Below are positions 11,129 through 20,985 of a stretch of DNA of 64,000 nt, piece by piece. The notes beneath the pieces are model-generated. The model made no database searches, was not told where the DNA came from, and saw only the letters and a list, made by a program, of their open reading frames with translations. The stretch's first letter is position 1. Each line of letters begins with the position of its first letter. Origin of the DNA: Pleurostoma richardsiae (lineage: Eukaryota; Ascomycota; Sordariomycetes; Calosphaeriales; Pleurostomataceae); the NCBI GenBank assembly GCA_030052745.1, contig JANBVO010000076.1, positions 1 through 64,000 of the forward strand, given 5' to 3'. The position numbers were made by a program, and so were the translations under genes.

Positions 11129-13965
11129 TTTTTTTTTTTTTTCTTCAGATCCTTCTGGATCAGCTTCCACCGAGCGATGACATCTTGCTTTTCTCCTTCA
11201 GAGCCCTGCAGCCACTCCTCATACTTTTGAGCTGCCCTGGACGCGATGATGTAGCTCTGCACATCACTGCCGAACAACTTCTGTGCCTCTTTGCTGACCC
11301 CCTGCATCGTATGGCCCAGGATACCAAACAAGGCTGCGCCCGGCTTAGTGATAAATCCCCCGATCCCTTTGCCAATTCCTTTGACAAAGCCGCTAGCACC
11401 CTCTTTCTGAGCGCCTTTCCAGGGCTGACTGACCAGGCCAGTGACGCCATCGTACCAGCCATAGCCAAACTCTCTTCCTACTGCCTTGACGCCTGACTTG
11501 AAATCGGTAACCCTTTCTTGAGGGCGTACGGTGTCGTCTCCCCAAAGCCTAGGCATGTTGTGAAAGCCTCTCGCGAAATTCACTGAAATATCCACAGGTC
11601 CCTGCACAACCGCCTTGACGAAACGCCCGGCGCCTTTGCTCACATGCACGCCGGTCGGACGGAGCATGTCGTCTTGTTTGCCGGCGTCAAATTCATTCCG
11701 ACTGCGGGATGGACCTCGGCCAGAATCATCTTGTCTGGGATCTAACTGGCCTTGTCTGGGCACGTTCGAAGTTGGAGCTGACCGGCCGGAGAGATTGGAA
11801 GGGTTCCGAGCAAGATTGGGAGAGTCCTCTCTGACGAAGCTCTGCTTACTTCGTTTAGATGAAATCGACGCATTCGATCTTTCTACCACATGCGAGACCT
11901 CACTCCTGCTCGTGGTTATCGATGCCGATGCTTGGGACTGCTGTCGGCTCCGCCCAGCAGGCATCTGTAAAGCTCTCCATGTCTCCGAAGGCACATCAGC
12001 TAGCCCCATCGTCATGCCGCCGAAAGCCCTCACAAATGCTGTAAAACCTCCGGAGATCGGATCCCAGGGACCCTCGTCGGTGTAATGTTCTTGTGGTCTG
12101 AAGAGCTTCAAGTCATCGAAATCCAACAGCTCTGCATTCGCCAAAGTACAGGCAGCAAAAGCACTCAACCTGACCTTGGTGCGCCTGACGCGCCACACAG
12201 CAGGTCGAGATGGTGCGAGAGTGCAGCGGAGCCGGTCAGAGTCGAGGAATTGATGGAACAACTGAGCACCCGTGTCGCTGCCTCGCTCTGCCGCGATCTT
12301 GCTTGCGAGTTCTCTGGCGCGCTCCAGGCATCTGGGGGCCAGACAGAAGTTGATGGCGTCAGCTAGTTCGTCCGCCGTGAGTCGTTTGTGAGGGATCGCA
12401 TTGGGACCTGCGCCTGCTCGCGCGATCATGGCGCCCCAGAAAGGCTGGTCTCCAAAGAAGGGAACGACCACAATTGGCCGGCCTGCGGCGATGCCTGCTG
12501 CCGTGGTTCCCGCGCCACCATGGTGCACGACGCACGAGACATGCTTGAAGAGCCAGTCGTGCGGCACGTTGTCTAGCATGAAGACGCCGTCGGGGATATG
12601 AAGCTCATCTGCGCCCATACCTCCCCAGCCCTTTGAAAGGAGCACACGTTGGCCAGTCTTCCTCACGGCGGCGAAAATGAGTTCCGTCAGCGTGTTGGGG
12701 TCATCCAAAACGATGCTCCCGAATCCTATGTAGATGGGAGGTGGACCGGCGTTGAGAAAAGCTTGTAAGTCAGGGGCAGGTGTATAATGAGAGGCCATGT
12801 CGAGAAAGTAGAATCCGGAGATGGATATGTAAGAACCCCAGTCTTTCGGTTTGGGTATCAGGGCCGGAGACCAGCAGTAGGTGTGAGGGATTCTAAGACG
12901 CTGAAGCATCCCGGGGGCCCAGATGGTACTTACGGGATCCAGGTCGAGACACTTTACACGAAATCGATTGATGATATCACCGAGGGCCTGCCATGAGAGT
13001 AGTTCGACCAGGGCATAGCTGATGTAATTGGTAAGTTGAGGGTCGGCATCCGAGGCTTGAATGTTGGCCAGGGGATGAGGAAAGGCCTGGGTAGGGGAAT
13101 ATGGCATAGTGAACATGATATGGAGCGGGATGCCGAGCTTCTCTGCGCAATGGATATGGGCAAAACTCGGGGGGTTGGCGATGATGCAATCGGCAACAAA
13201 GTGTTTTGCTCTAGGCCTAGAGCCAGAATCGCTTCCCAAGGACTCGGAAAGGTCATCATCGGTTCCATCATCGGCTCTGTAACAGGACCGCCAGCAGCCC
13301 TGAATGTATTCGGCAACATGTTTTCTTTGCTGGCCGACATCTCCGCTTATTACGCTACGAAAGCTCGGCCTCAAGCCGGGATTCTTGACCATGAAGGCCA
13401 TCAACCGGGTGGGATCGCCGCCAATGCTGAAGAATTCCAGGCCATGCTGCTGAACAAAGTCCTTGAAGGTGGGATGAGTCGCTAGACGTACACGATGGCC
13501 GTAGACGTCTTTCAAGACCTTTCCCAAGGCAACGAAGGGTTGTACATCTCCGCGAGAGCCCACGACCTGGATGACTATGTTCAACGGCGGAGGTGGACGA
13601 ACTAACGGGTCGCCTCCCAGGGAAGGAAGAATGTATGGGGGAGGGAGCGGGCGACTGTGTTCGACATCCTGGACGTGTTGATGTAGAGCGGGAGCAATAA
13701 TCTGGGACAGGTGGCGATTGAAGTGATTGATGCGGATGTCGACACGGCCATCGTCGGTGAGCTGGGCACTGTTACCCGTATCATTATTTTCATCGTGGAT
13801 CTCGCCATAATAATCGCCGTGAGTAGGAGGGGGCACATCGTCCTCGGCTAGTTCTTGATTGTCGAGGCCGATCTGTTGCAGGAGGGCGTTGTGTGTTGAG
13901 GGTGTGGATTGTTCCGCCGCGGTCTCCGGGACGCGTCGGCCCTTTGAGGGAGGTTGCGCTACCAT
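11110..13965 (-). CDS. Sterol-glucosyltransferase-like UDP-glycosyltransferase (GT1/GT28 type), 951 aa in frame
   Basis: Intronless minus-strand frame. Residues 1-125 are a low-complexity N-terminus. The GT28-type N-terminal fold begins at 128 with LNIVIQVVGSRGDVQPF. The C-terminal UDP-sugar-binding half includes GPPPIYIGFGS (about 407-417) and HHGGAGTT (481-488). From about residue 770 there is a second conserved block (ARGFHNMPRLWGD, GYGWYDGVTGLVSQP, GFVKGIGKGIGG, KPGAALFGILGHT) resembling the membrane-associated C-terminal module of long fungal UGTs. These enzymes transfer glucose from UDP-glucose to sterols or related lipids at membranes. The frame ends in a lysine run followed by RSLTR and a stop, just after the A14 tract, while a UIM-bearing tail continues in another frame. 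The start is the first ATG; no close alternative is better supported. Confidence 0.85.
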   Translation of the reverse strand: MVAQPPSKGRRVPETAAEQSTPSTHNALLQQIGLDNQELAEDDVPPPTHGDYYGEIHDENNDTGNSAQLTDDGRVDIRINHFNRHLSQIIAPALHQHVQDVEHSRPLPPPYILPSLGGDPLVRPPPPLNIVIQVVGSRGDVQPFVALGKVLKDVYGHRVRLATHPTFKDFVQQHGLEFFSIGGDPTRLMAFMVKNPGLRPSFRSVISGDVGQQRKHVAEYIQGCWRSCYRADDGTDDDLSESLGSDSGSRPRAKHFVADCIIANPPSFAHIHCAEKLGIPLHIMFTMPYSPTQAFPHPLANIQASDADPQLTNYISYALVELLSWQALGDIINRFRVKCLDLDPVSTIWAPGMLQRLRIPHTYCWSPALIPKPKDWGSYISISGFYFLDMASHYTPAPDLQAFLNAGPPPIYIGFGSIVLDDPNTLTELIFAAVRKTGQRVLLSKGWGGMGADELHIPDGVFMLDNVPHDWLFKHVSCVVHHGGAGTTAAGIAAGRPIVVVPFFGDQPFWGAMIARAGAGPNAIPHKRLTADELADAINFCLAPRCLERARELASKIAAERGSDTGAQLFHQFLDSDRLRCTLAPSRPAVWRVRRTKVRLSAFAACTLANAELLDFDDLKLFRPQEHYTDEGPWDPISGGFTAFVRAFGGMTMGLADVPSETWRALQMPAGRSRQQSQASASITTSRSEVSHVVERSNASISSKRSKQSFVREDSPNLARNPSNLSGRSAPTSNVPRQGQLDPRQDDSGRGPSRSRNEFDAGKQDDMLRPTGVHVSKGAGRFVKAVVQGPVDISVNFARGFHNMPRLWGDDTVRPQERVTDFKSGVKAVGREFGYGWYDGVTGLVSQPWKGAQKEGASGFVKGIGKGIGGFITKPGAALFGILGHTMQGVSKEAQKLFGSDVQSYIIASRAAQKYEEWLQGSEGEKQDVIARWKLIQKDLKKKKKKRSLTR
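11129..11142 (-). repeat. A14 homopolymer (T14 on the plus strand) at the glucosyltransferase frame change
   Basis: Fourteen consecutive A residues on the coding strand follow GATCTGAAG. With 12 or 15 A the downstream tail encoding EIPNEIT would be in frame; with 14 the frame ends five codons later. Such a run is prone to polymerase slippage in replication, transcription and sequencing. Confidence 0.85.
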
Positions 13966-14380
13966 GATGTGCTGTCGTTATGGCAATTATTTCGAAACTG
14001 TATTACTCCAACTGGGGATATTTTTCTGACCCAACGGCCTCATTAATATCTTGTTGAAAACCCACTGCATCCGCGCTAGGGGGCGGTCTACGTACTTCTG
14101 TGGCGTGGAGGTGGGTCCCAGCGCCTTTGGGGAGTAAAGAGGCAGTGCTACCCGTGCCACGCCCCACTTATACGAGGGTCACGCAAGCTCACCCACCTAA
14201 AGGTGGTGCTGGACAGCAGTAGGGCCAGATCACCAAAAAGGCCATTTTCATTACCCTCGACCAGAATCCACGTAACAACAGCCTCTTCCCTTGATCTGAA
14301 GAGACATCTTCACATCTAGGAAGCCTTCCAGTAAGCCTCCATAGCCTGGCCTCCTTTGCTGTAGCCTCCCAGTCCCGTTT
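13966..14380. other. Intergenic, presumptive promoter of the glucosyltransferase gene
   Basis: About 415 bp upstream of the minus-strand glucosyltransferase start. No clear TATA box, tRNA or repeat. A GC-rich gtggcgtggaggtgggtccc stretch lies near 14100. Nothing further supported. Confidence 0.4.
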
Positions 14381-14760
14381 ATGGACAGTACGGAGTTTCA
14401 ACTCCGCGGCCTCGATGATCTTCTTCGTCTTGGCCTCCCCAAAACCTCTTCCCCGGACGGAGTGAAAATCCTTCGCGACTGCCCCGACACTACGGTCGAC
14501 ATCTGCTTCATCCACGGCTTGACCGGTGACCAGGAGACCACGTCGACCGCCTCCGAGCAGCCCAGGCCCTAGCCAGAGACTTTCCTACTACGGAAGCTCA
14601 ACCAAGCCCGCATACTCACATATGGCTACGACGCGTACGTAGTTCGAAGGGGGGTTGCGGGAACTAATCGGCTGCTCGACCATGCTACGAACCTCCTACA
14701 CGACTAGACAAGAACCGGAGCAGCTTGTAACCCTAGTAGTACTTTTCCGGTACTGACCTA
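14381..14760 (+). pseudogene. Fragment of a STAND/NLR-type protein N-terminal alpha/beta-hydrolase-like domain
   Basis: The plus-strand frame starting at 14381 encodes 63 residues, including TTVDICFIHGLTGDQETT, the signature start of the hydrolase-like domain that opens many fungal NLR/ankyrin proteins. Beyond the stop at 14570, homology-like text continues in neighbouring frames (LNQARILTYGYDA, then RGVAGTNRLLDHATNLL-like text) to about 14740, after which nothing recognisable follows. No NACHT, NB-ARC or repeat domain is present. I read it as the 5' scrap of a self/non-self recognition gene, truncated and broken by at least two frame changes. Confidence 0.6.
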
Positions 14761-16560
14761 GTACATGTAGCTCGATGACTGTACACTGAGAGCCAATTAT
14801 GACCGACGGAATGTAACTCGAACAAGAGGATTTACAACCTTGTCATTCAAAGTCCTAATTCTCATTTGGCGGTCTTTTTGCTGTCTACGGCATGTAACCC
14901 TGGAAAACGCCAGCCGTGACTGCTTACCTGTATCCTCGCTATGATACGTATGCCCTCTTAACAAATACATCAGCCGATAGCATATACACTATATTCTCGT
15001 AGCCCGTAAAAGAGACCCCAAATCCTGTCGCTGCTAAGACCACGAAACAATTCGTCTTTTAATCAACACCGCAATGCGCGTGGCCGAGTAATGCACCGCG
15101 CTGCCGAGAATCTGACAAGGTCCTCTGTTAGTAGATACTTACGTGCAACAGGCGTCGGGAGATCCCAACTGCCCCTACTAGTGACATCTATATACAGTTC
15201 TAGGTGTCCTCAGGACGCGTAAGTGTCCCGCCGCCGACGCTTAGAGTACTATGCATGGCCAGCGTGATGCTAACAGTGGAATTAAACACACGTTCTACGT
15301 CGCCGGATCTACCTGACCAGTCCTTGTCTATCAGACCCCTACGTCTTTCTCCTCGACGTCCTCGTCCGACATCGAGCGTTCCGAGCGTCCTCTCCCGAAC
15401 CTCGAAAACACCCCCGAATGCGCTCGAGCTGCCTAGACAACTGCGGGCCGGCCGGGAGAACGTGGTACATATTCCACCGCAACGTCCATCTCCAAACCAT
15501 CCCCCGTACGCCGAGGCAATCTCGACGATTAACGACGACGACAAGACTCGGTCGCTCCTTCAGCTCGCGTCAATCATCTTGTCGCAGCTCGTCGACTTCC
15601 TGACAGTCCGTTTCACTATTCCGGAACTTGCGGCACGCGCCCACATACCACCCCGAGCTCTGCCGCAGTCCCTCAAGTTCTCAAATAAGCTTCCTGACGT
15701 GAGGATACGTACCGACGTATGTTGACTGCTCTGTGGTTGGGTTCAGCGGCCGGCGCAACGCTCGGCCAGCAGCTCGCCCGCCTTGAAGGTTGTCCACGAT
15801 GTCCTAACCCTTTAGAGAGCTTAGTTGCCATCTTAGCGACATGGTCTAACTCCCGGGAGACTATGGGCGTAAATGCTGTAGCTCCGGGTCTGATCTCTTC
15901 GCAGACTGGGCGAGGGTCAAAATCAAAGCATAATAAGCTGTCTTTTGTCACGATGATGTTCCGCTATAGATACCTCTTGATGCTCTCGGTGTCATTTCGT
16001 TTCTGCCGAGCTCCAAGCAGAGGCTGCTGCAGATGAGAGGACGACTACTTAATGTCCGTTGTGTAAGGATCGAGGATGAAGCCTGGGAATGACCAGAGAA
16101 ATATGAACGGCTGATAAATAGCCCTATAATTCTTGTATTGGACTAAGGCGACGACGTTCCTCACGGCCTAGACCAAGGTCAAAACGGTCATCGAATGCTG
16201 CTCCTCCCCGAGGAAAATCAGCCTAACTATTATGGACTTCAACTCATGGCTGTGGCGCTGGCACCAACAGCAGCAGTTAAAACAGATTCTACGCGGCGTC
16301 GCCAGCGTCCAGGCCGTCGCTTTCGTCAAGTCTCTGACCACTTCGCACACTGTTACCGCCGCTAATGGCCGCCTTTGCGCAACCTCCTTAGCAGGCTCAC
16401 TGTATAGGTACATAAAGTGATATATCTACCTACCGACCTACCGACCTGCCTTTCCCGGCCATTGGCAGCTGGCGGGTGGATAGAAGCAAGAATGCGCATT
16501 TTCTGGGACATGGTCACGTTCATTTTCGAGTTCTAGTGAACCGCCAGAACCGCCCGAATG
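14761..16560. other. Interval with no recognised gene
   Basis: Contains a plus-strand frame of 173 codons at 15204-15725, rich in Pro, Arg and Ser, without a domain I recognise, and overlapping opposite-strand frames of similar quality. The frames look like chance in balanced DNA or eroded gene sequence. No tRNA or repeat seen. Confidence 0.4.
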
Positions 16561-16569
16561 AAATAGTAA

Positions 16570-16850
16570 AGTTGAACCACCATCATGTGGGCCACCCCCC
16601 CAATGTGGGCCAACCCTTCTTGGCCCACCTGGGATCTAACCCTACAACTTCACACAACAATTTTAACCCCAATTCCTATCCGAATTCCTTCATACTTGGA
16701 ATTCACGTTCTTCTCCTTCAGATGAAGGAATACACAGAATTTGAGATATCACAGGCCCTCGAAGCTGTTTTAAAAGGCCGCAGTATTCGCAAAGCTGCTC
16801 TAGACTAGGGTATTCCTAGACAGACATTTACAGTAAAAAGCCGCGGCTCA
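16570..16850 (+). mobile_element. Truncated pogo/Fot1-like DNA transposon, 5' end with start of transposase
   Basis: The block 16585-16640 has repeated gtgggcc motifs and an inverted ggcccac, typical of the subterminal region of fungal pogo-type elements. It is followed at 16722 by an ATG opening MKEYTEFEISQALEAVLKG and SIRKAALD, the psq-type helix-turn-helix that begins these transposases. A TAG replaces the expected residue after ALD, and sequence similarity stops near 16840, so only about 45 transposase codons remain. The DDE catalytic domain and 3' end are absent. Confidence 0.65.
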
Positions 16851-17114
16851 TCATGGCTAGTTTCACCTACAAATACGCCTCGCCGTTAGGATTTGGGGTT
16901 TCATATTGCTGCACCGCCGACGCCGGTGCCACATTTTTACTTCTGGTAGTCGACTTTAATTGGTTGTTGAATTCAAGGCGCCTGCTGAGACATTGGAGAT
17001 CGATTTCCTCCCCGTCTGCCAGCTGTCCTCTTCTTAAATATTAACATGTATCGCTTAGGGTCTCCATGACAGCTTGACAGAGCTTTTATCTACTCTTACG
17101 TAGCAATCAAATCC
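16851..17114. other. Short 5' flank of the following membrane-protein gene
   Basis: No clear TATA box; cttttatctactcttacg precedes the start codon. The short frame at 16853 is not convincing. Confidence 0.3.
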
Positions 17115-19010
17115 TTGAAGATGACCTCGCCGCCAGCTACAAAGATCCTCCGCCAGAAACTAACCTTCGTCGTGTGCCTAGTTATACCGACAAGTCTAAG
17201 CGTGTACATCCTCGTCGAAACCGCTTCAGGCTGGCATTTCAGTACTTCTACGGCACGATGGGTAGAGGAAAATCGACCAATGATCGGCACCGTTGTTCAA
17301 GTCGTCTCGATGGTCCTGGGTGCATTACAAATCTACGCACTCAGCTCTGTTTTGACAATGTCGTTCCATATTCGAATGCTATCGACAACAACGTCGCTAA
17401 ACGAGTTGAAGTTTTGGAATGCACTTAGCCAGGGACGACTTGACTGGGACCTGCCCTACAAGACGATGGCTATCTTGACCGCTTATGTCGTCGCAATTCA
17501 GATCCCGTCAGCTTTGTGGGCAGGAGCATTCACTCCTGTATCGACGACGGCAAACGTAGCCGCAGAGTTTTCCATTCCCCAGTACAGCCAAAGTACACAA
17601 GAATACTGGGGCGTGCTATGTGGCCCGACTGGGATTTGCGGTTCGGTACAGCCTTTAGGTGTCGCACAACTGACCATGGATGTGGGCACCTTTACCTACG
17701 TAGCTTGGAAGTGTGAGTTGCTTCACGAGGTAGTTGCATGCACGCCGATCTCTAACATCACAACAGACAAGACAGGACTGCTGCTCAATTCTATAAACCA
17801 GGCCTCGGCCCGTAACTCATCGATACCGCAAATTAGGAAGCTCGACAACACTGGTTACGTATATCACGGTCGTTCTTACGGCGTCGCTGCTGCAATAGGT
17901 CTCAGGCCGATCAACCAGACTTCTCCAACCAAGGGGGCCGAAAACGCAGATATCACCAGCTACACCTACCATGAGTCTGGTTATATATCCAACGTTGAGT
18001 GCATATACAACGTTTCCAGCGCCCTCAGATTAGACAGGCTTACAACATGGGACAACTCCAATTCAAATATAGGGGCTGGTGGATATTGGGTAAACGGTTC
18101 ATTGCCCAACGGAGACTGGACGGGTTTTCCAACCTGGGCCGGTTTTGATAACGGGACGGTATTCGCACTAGGAGCAAGCAATGGTGGATGCAGGCACATA
18201 TATGGTTTTATCGGGGGCTCTTACTACGATTTTTTCAACAACATCCAGTGCGAGGTCACTTTTACCCCGGACACGTTCGAAGTGGCAGCCAACATGGCGG
18301 CGAAAATCATCACGGTCACTCCTACAGGCAAAAATACTTCCAGTAGCGTGGGTGCTGGCGTTCCTGGGCAGCTACAGGACTTGGCCTTCTTTTATCCCAG
18401 CTATATGTCACAAGTGCTCACTACAGGCTACACCTCGGTCTTGGAGAAAGCTTTTGAAGCCAATATCGACAACGTCCGAGCGCGGGAAGGCCATGCAAAT
18501 GCGACGATGTCAGACACTCTTACCGGCGTCAGTGAGGCCCTCGAGTCGCTCATTGACCATTCCTTTGGAAGCATAGGTGCCGCCCAGCTGATGCTAGTGG
18601 ATGACGCCCAGACAGTAAAGGCCAACGCAACGATCAACACGGTAAAACTAAGCGAGCCAAAATACACCTACTCGATTTTCGGCATCAGTATGGCAATACT
18701 GATATTGTTGATCTTTGAAGCCGTCAGGTCTAGGTTCTGGAGCGCTCTGGGTATCTTCAACAGCCTCGATTTGAAGTCCGCGATCTTGGGTGTTGTCGCG
18801 ACGAGGGGGGACAAACCAGAGTTGTTGAAGAAGTGGAACGGTGATGCTGCAGATCGCGATGTAGGTAAGATCAGTGTGGCAATCGGTGAGGATAAGCAGT
18901 CGTTGGTAGTTATCTCCAATGATATGGATGCACACGGATCGTACAAGGCAATGAATACAAGTACGGAGCCTTTGCTTAAAGGCGAGAGTCACCGCAATAT
19001 AGTTAACTAG
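17115..19010 (+). CDS. Fungal-specific transmembrane surface protein, 631 aa, function unknown
   Basis: Intronless frame. There are three N-terminal hydrophobic segments: about residues 16-34 (FVVCLVIPTSLSVYILV), 58-80 (GTVVQVVSMVLGALQIYAL) and 118-140 (AILTAYVVAIQIPSALWAGAF). A large region of about 370 residues follows, with many N-glycosylation sequons (for example NITT, NQTS, NVSS, NGSL, NTSS, NATM) and Cys pairs. A fourth TM segment lies near 543-562 (FGISMAILILLIFEAV), then a hydrophilic cytosolic tail. The topology suggests a plasma-membrane protein with a glycosylated ectodomain. I recognise the layout as common in plant- and insect-associated ascomycetes but cannot assign a function. 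The start is the first ATG with TM1 close behind. Confidence 0.75.
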   Translation: MKMTSPPATKILRQKLTFVVCLVIPTSLSVYILVETASGWHFSTSTARWVEENRPMIGTVVQVVSMVLGALQIYALSSVLTMSFHIRMLSTTTSLNELKFWNALSQGRLDWDLPYKTMAILTAYVVAIQIPSALWAGAFTPVSTTANVAAEFSIPQYSQSTQEYWGVLCGPTGICGSVQPLGVAQLTMDVGTFTYVAWKCELLHEVVACTPISNITTDKTGLLLNSINQASARNSSIPQIRKLDNTGYVYHGRSYGVAAAIGLRPINQTSPTKGAENADITSYTYHESGYISNVECIYNVSSALRLDRLTTWDNSNSNIGAGGYWVNGSLPNGDWTGFPTWAGFDNGTVFALGASNGGCRHIYGFIGGSYYDFFNNIQCEVTFTPDTFEVAANMAAKIITVTPTGKNTSSSVGAGVPGQLQDLAFFYPSYMSQVLTTGYTSVLEKAFEANIDNVRAREGHANATMSDTLTGVSEALESLIDHSFGSIGAAQLMLVDDAQTVKANATINTVKLSEPKYTYSIFGISMAILILLIFEAVRSRFWSALGIFNSLDLKSAILGVVATRGDKPELLKKWNGDAADRDVGKISVAIGEDKQSLVVISNDMDAHGSYKAMNTSTEPLLKGESHRNIVN

Positions 19011-19185
19011 AACAAAGATGATTAAAATATGAAGGAAATACTTTAGAATTTATTCACTCAGTGAAAGAAAGGCAAATCAAGACTACCCGGTATAGGCAAC
19101 GAGTAAGAGTTCAGGTTGGTTACGTTTCTCCTTAAAATAAGCTTTCATCACTTAATTATATTTATAGACTAGATCTTAACTTCAA

Positions 19186-20985
19186 TCAGTCGACATCGAA
19201 CTTCTCTAACGCATCTTCAATCTTCATCCAAACCCCAGGTAGCAGATACCCATGCACCCAGTAATCACCTTCCACATTACCATTAATACATAGCCAGTTT
19301 CTGTTAGTCCGAGGGCCGGGCATCAGCGACTGCGAATGGTAGTATACCGGTCTGCCGGATGTTGTCTCGAGCCAGTCCCCGTCAACGTTCCGTCGCTCGG
19401 CTCTCGAGGGTAAGACAGCCGGACTGAAGTCCATCACCTCAAAGAACCGCGCTCTTGTCCAGTTGGAAAACAGCATAGCGTAGCTATTTGAATCTCCAAA
19501 CATAGGCGAGTTACCCGTCTTCGCAATTGTGTCTCGATATAGGCGTATCATAGCACGAATCTGCGGCACCGTTGTCTGCTGCACTAGCGCATAGCGAATG
19601 GTTGCTGCAAACCTTCCTAACGCTACATGGTCCGTTCCAGCTGGTACAACCTGCTTCGCAGGAGCGAGTATGAAGTAGTTCAGCGTGGCATTTTGTACAT
19701 ATGCAGCTTTGTCGCGGCTGCCAGGAAATAGCTTTCGAAGACGTCCGCGAATATCGAAGGGATTAAAGATCAAGACGCTTCGCCGGCTCGAGAGACCAAG
19801 GACAGACGATGCCATGGCAGCAAACCAAGCAGTGATGACGTCTCCGCTGGTAAGGAACGGATTGCCGGTTTCGGAATCTAGGACAATATCATTACCCATG
19901 TCAGCGCTGAGTGTTGATAGGGCAGCTGTCTTCAGCTTTTGCGTCGTTGTCCTCGGAACGAAGACCATGTGCTCTTCCATACGACCATACAGCCAAGGAT
20001 CGAATATGAAGAAACGAAGCGCCAACGCTATCATATTTGGTAGAGTCAAGAGTTTGCTCGCCATTACTAGCTCCTCCTCTCCTCGCCCACCGGATTCTTG
20101 CTCGGTCCCTAGCTGATCCAGGGGATCATCCCTCAGCAGCATCATCGGCGGCACTTCGTCTTGTCGTCCCGCAAGCACCAGACTCCAAGCGCGCAAGATG
20201 GCACCCATGCCCACGGCGTCCGTAGTCACATGGCACCATGACAAGGAAACAAGTGTGGTGTCCGTAAACTTGATAATATGAATTGATAGCTGAGGGGCGT
20301 CTGAGTAGACGAAGTCGAGGAAAGTCGCCGGCATCCTCTCGCTCTTTGCGAGGGGGAAGAATGTCCTGGGGCCGGCTTGCACGTACTGGTGGCCTTTTGC
20401 GGGTCGAGGCAGCTGAGACGCCAGAGGATGTTCATTAATACCCACATCAAATGACTCCTCCGAGTACCCGATCGCTGGCCTGTCGGCCGTGAACTTCTGT
20501 GGAATGTGTATCTCCAGCTTTCCAGCAGGGTTTAAGCGAAAGCGGCCTCCCAGCTTCCTCCATCCGTCGATCTCTAGGAGTCTTGAGAGCGATTCACGAA
20601 GAGAGACAGTATCGAGCACGTTGTTGAAACGAAACGTCAGATATAGTAGGACGCTTCGATTAAGTGGCGTGTCGTCGAAGAAAGTTGCTGGAAATATTTC
20701 ATCGGTCGCCACTTGCGCAGGCTGCACCCGGCGCGGCGCAAGGCCGAGCACTGCTCTCAGGAAATCCATATCTAAGGCTATGAGAGCTTGACACCTTTCC
20801 TTCTGTGGTACGCTCGGAAAGATGTCATTACAGGAGAACATAGTCTTGTGAAGGATGTTTTGGTAATAGCGTGGTGGAGGCCATGTTGCACTATCCATCT
20901 CAAAGGTGGCCGTAAGCACACGTGACCGCCGGAAGGCTCGGAGCGTCTGTAGGGCGATCCTCATGGCGGTCCAGCGTAGTGTCAA
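19186..20985 (-). CDS. BAHD-type (HxxxD) acyltransferase, up to 599 aa
   Basis: Single minus-strand frame. The BAHD catalytic motif HxxxD appears as SWCHVTTDAVG near residue 260. The half before it (RSVLLYLTFRFNNVLD, RLLEIDGWRKLGGRFRL) matches the N-terminal fold of fungal acyl-CoA-dependent O- or N-acyltransferases such as the trichothecene acetyltransferase group. The plant-type DFGWG motif is not evident. Acyl acceptor unknown. The start is uncertain: the first ATG (20985) lies inside the decayed transporter remnant next door. The family similarity begins near the later ATG at 20769 (MDFLRAVLG), which I consider at least as likely; others at 20898 and 20838 are possible. Length from 20769 would be 527 residues. 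Confidence 0.75.
   Translation of the reverse strand: MTLRWTAMRIALQTLRAFRRSRVLTATFEMDSATWPPPRYYQNILHKTMFSCNDIFPSVPQKERCQALIALDMDFLRAVLGLAPRRVQPAQVATDEIFPATFFDDTPLNRSVLLYLTFRFNNVLDTVSLRESLSRLLEIDGWRKLGGRFRLNPAGKLEIHIPQKFTADRPAIGYSEESFDVGINEHPLASQLPRPAKGHQYVQAGPRTFFPLAKSERMPATFLDFVYSDAPQLSIHIIKFTDTTLVSLSWCHVTTDAVGMGAILRAWSLVLAGRQDEVPPMMLLRDDPLDQLGTEQESGGRGEEELVMASKLLTLPNMIALALRFFIFDPWLYGRMEEHMVFVPRTTTQKLKTAALSTLSADMGNDIVLDSETGNPFLTSGDVITAWFAAMASSVLGLSSRRSVLIFNPFDIRGRLRKLFPGSRDKAAYVQNATLNYFILAPAKQVVPAGTDHVALGRFAATIRYALVQQTTVPQIRAMIRLYRDTIAKTGNSPMFGDSNSYAMLFSNWTRARFFEVMDFSPAVLPSRAERRNVDGDWLETTSGRPVYYHSQSLMPGPRTNRNWLCINGNVEGDYWVHGYLLPGVWMKIEDALEKFDVD

Noticed and set aside
15204-15725. 173-codon plus-strand frame
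   Set aside because: Pro/Arg/Ser-rich without domain or neighbours supporting it; overlapping frames of equal quality exist on the other strand.
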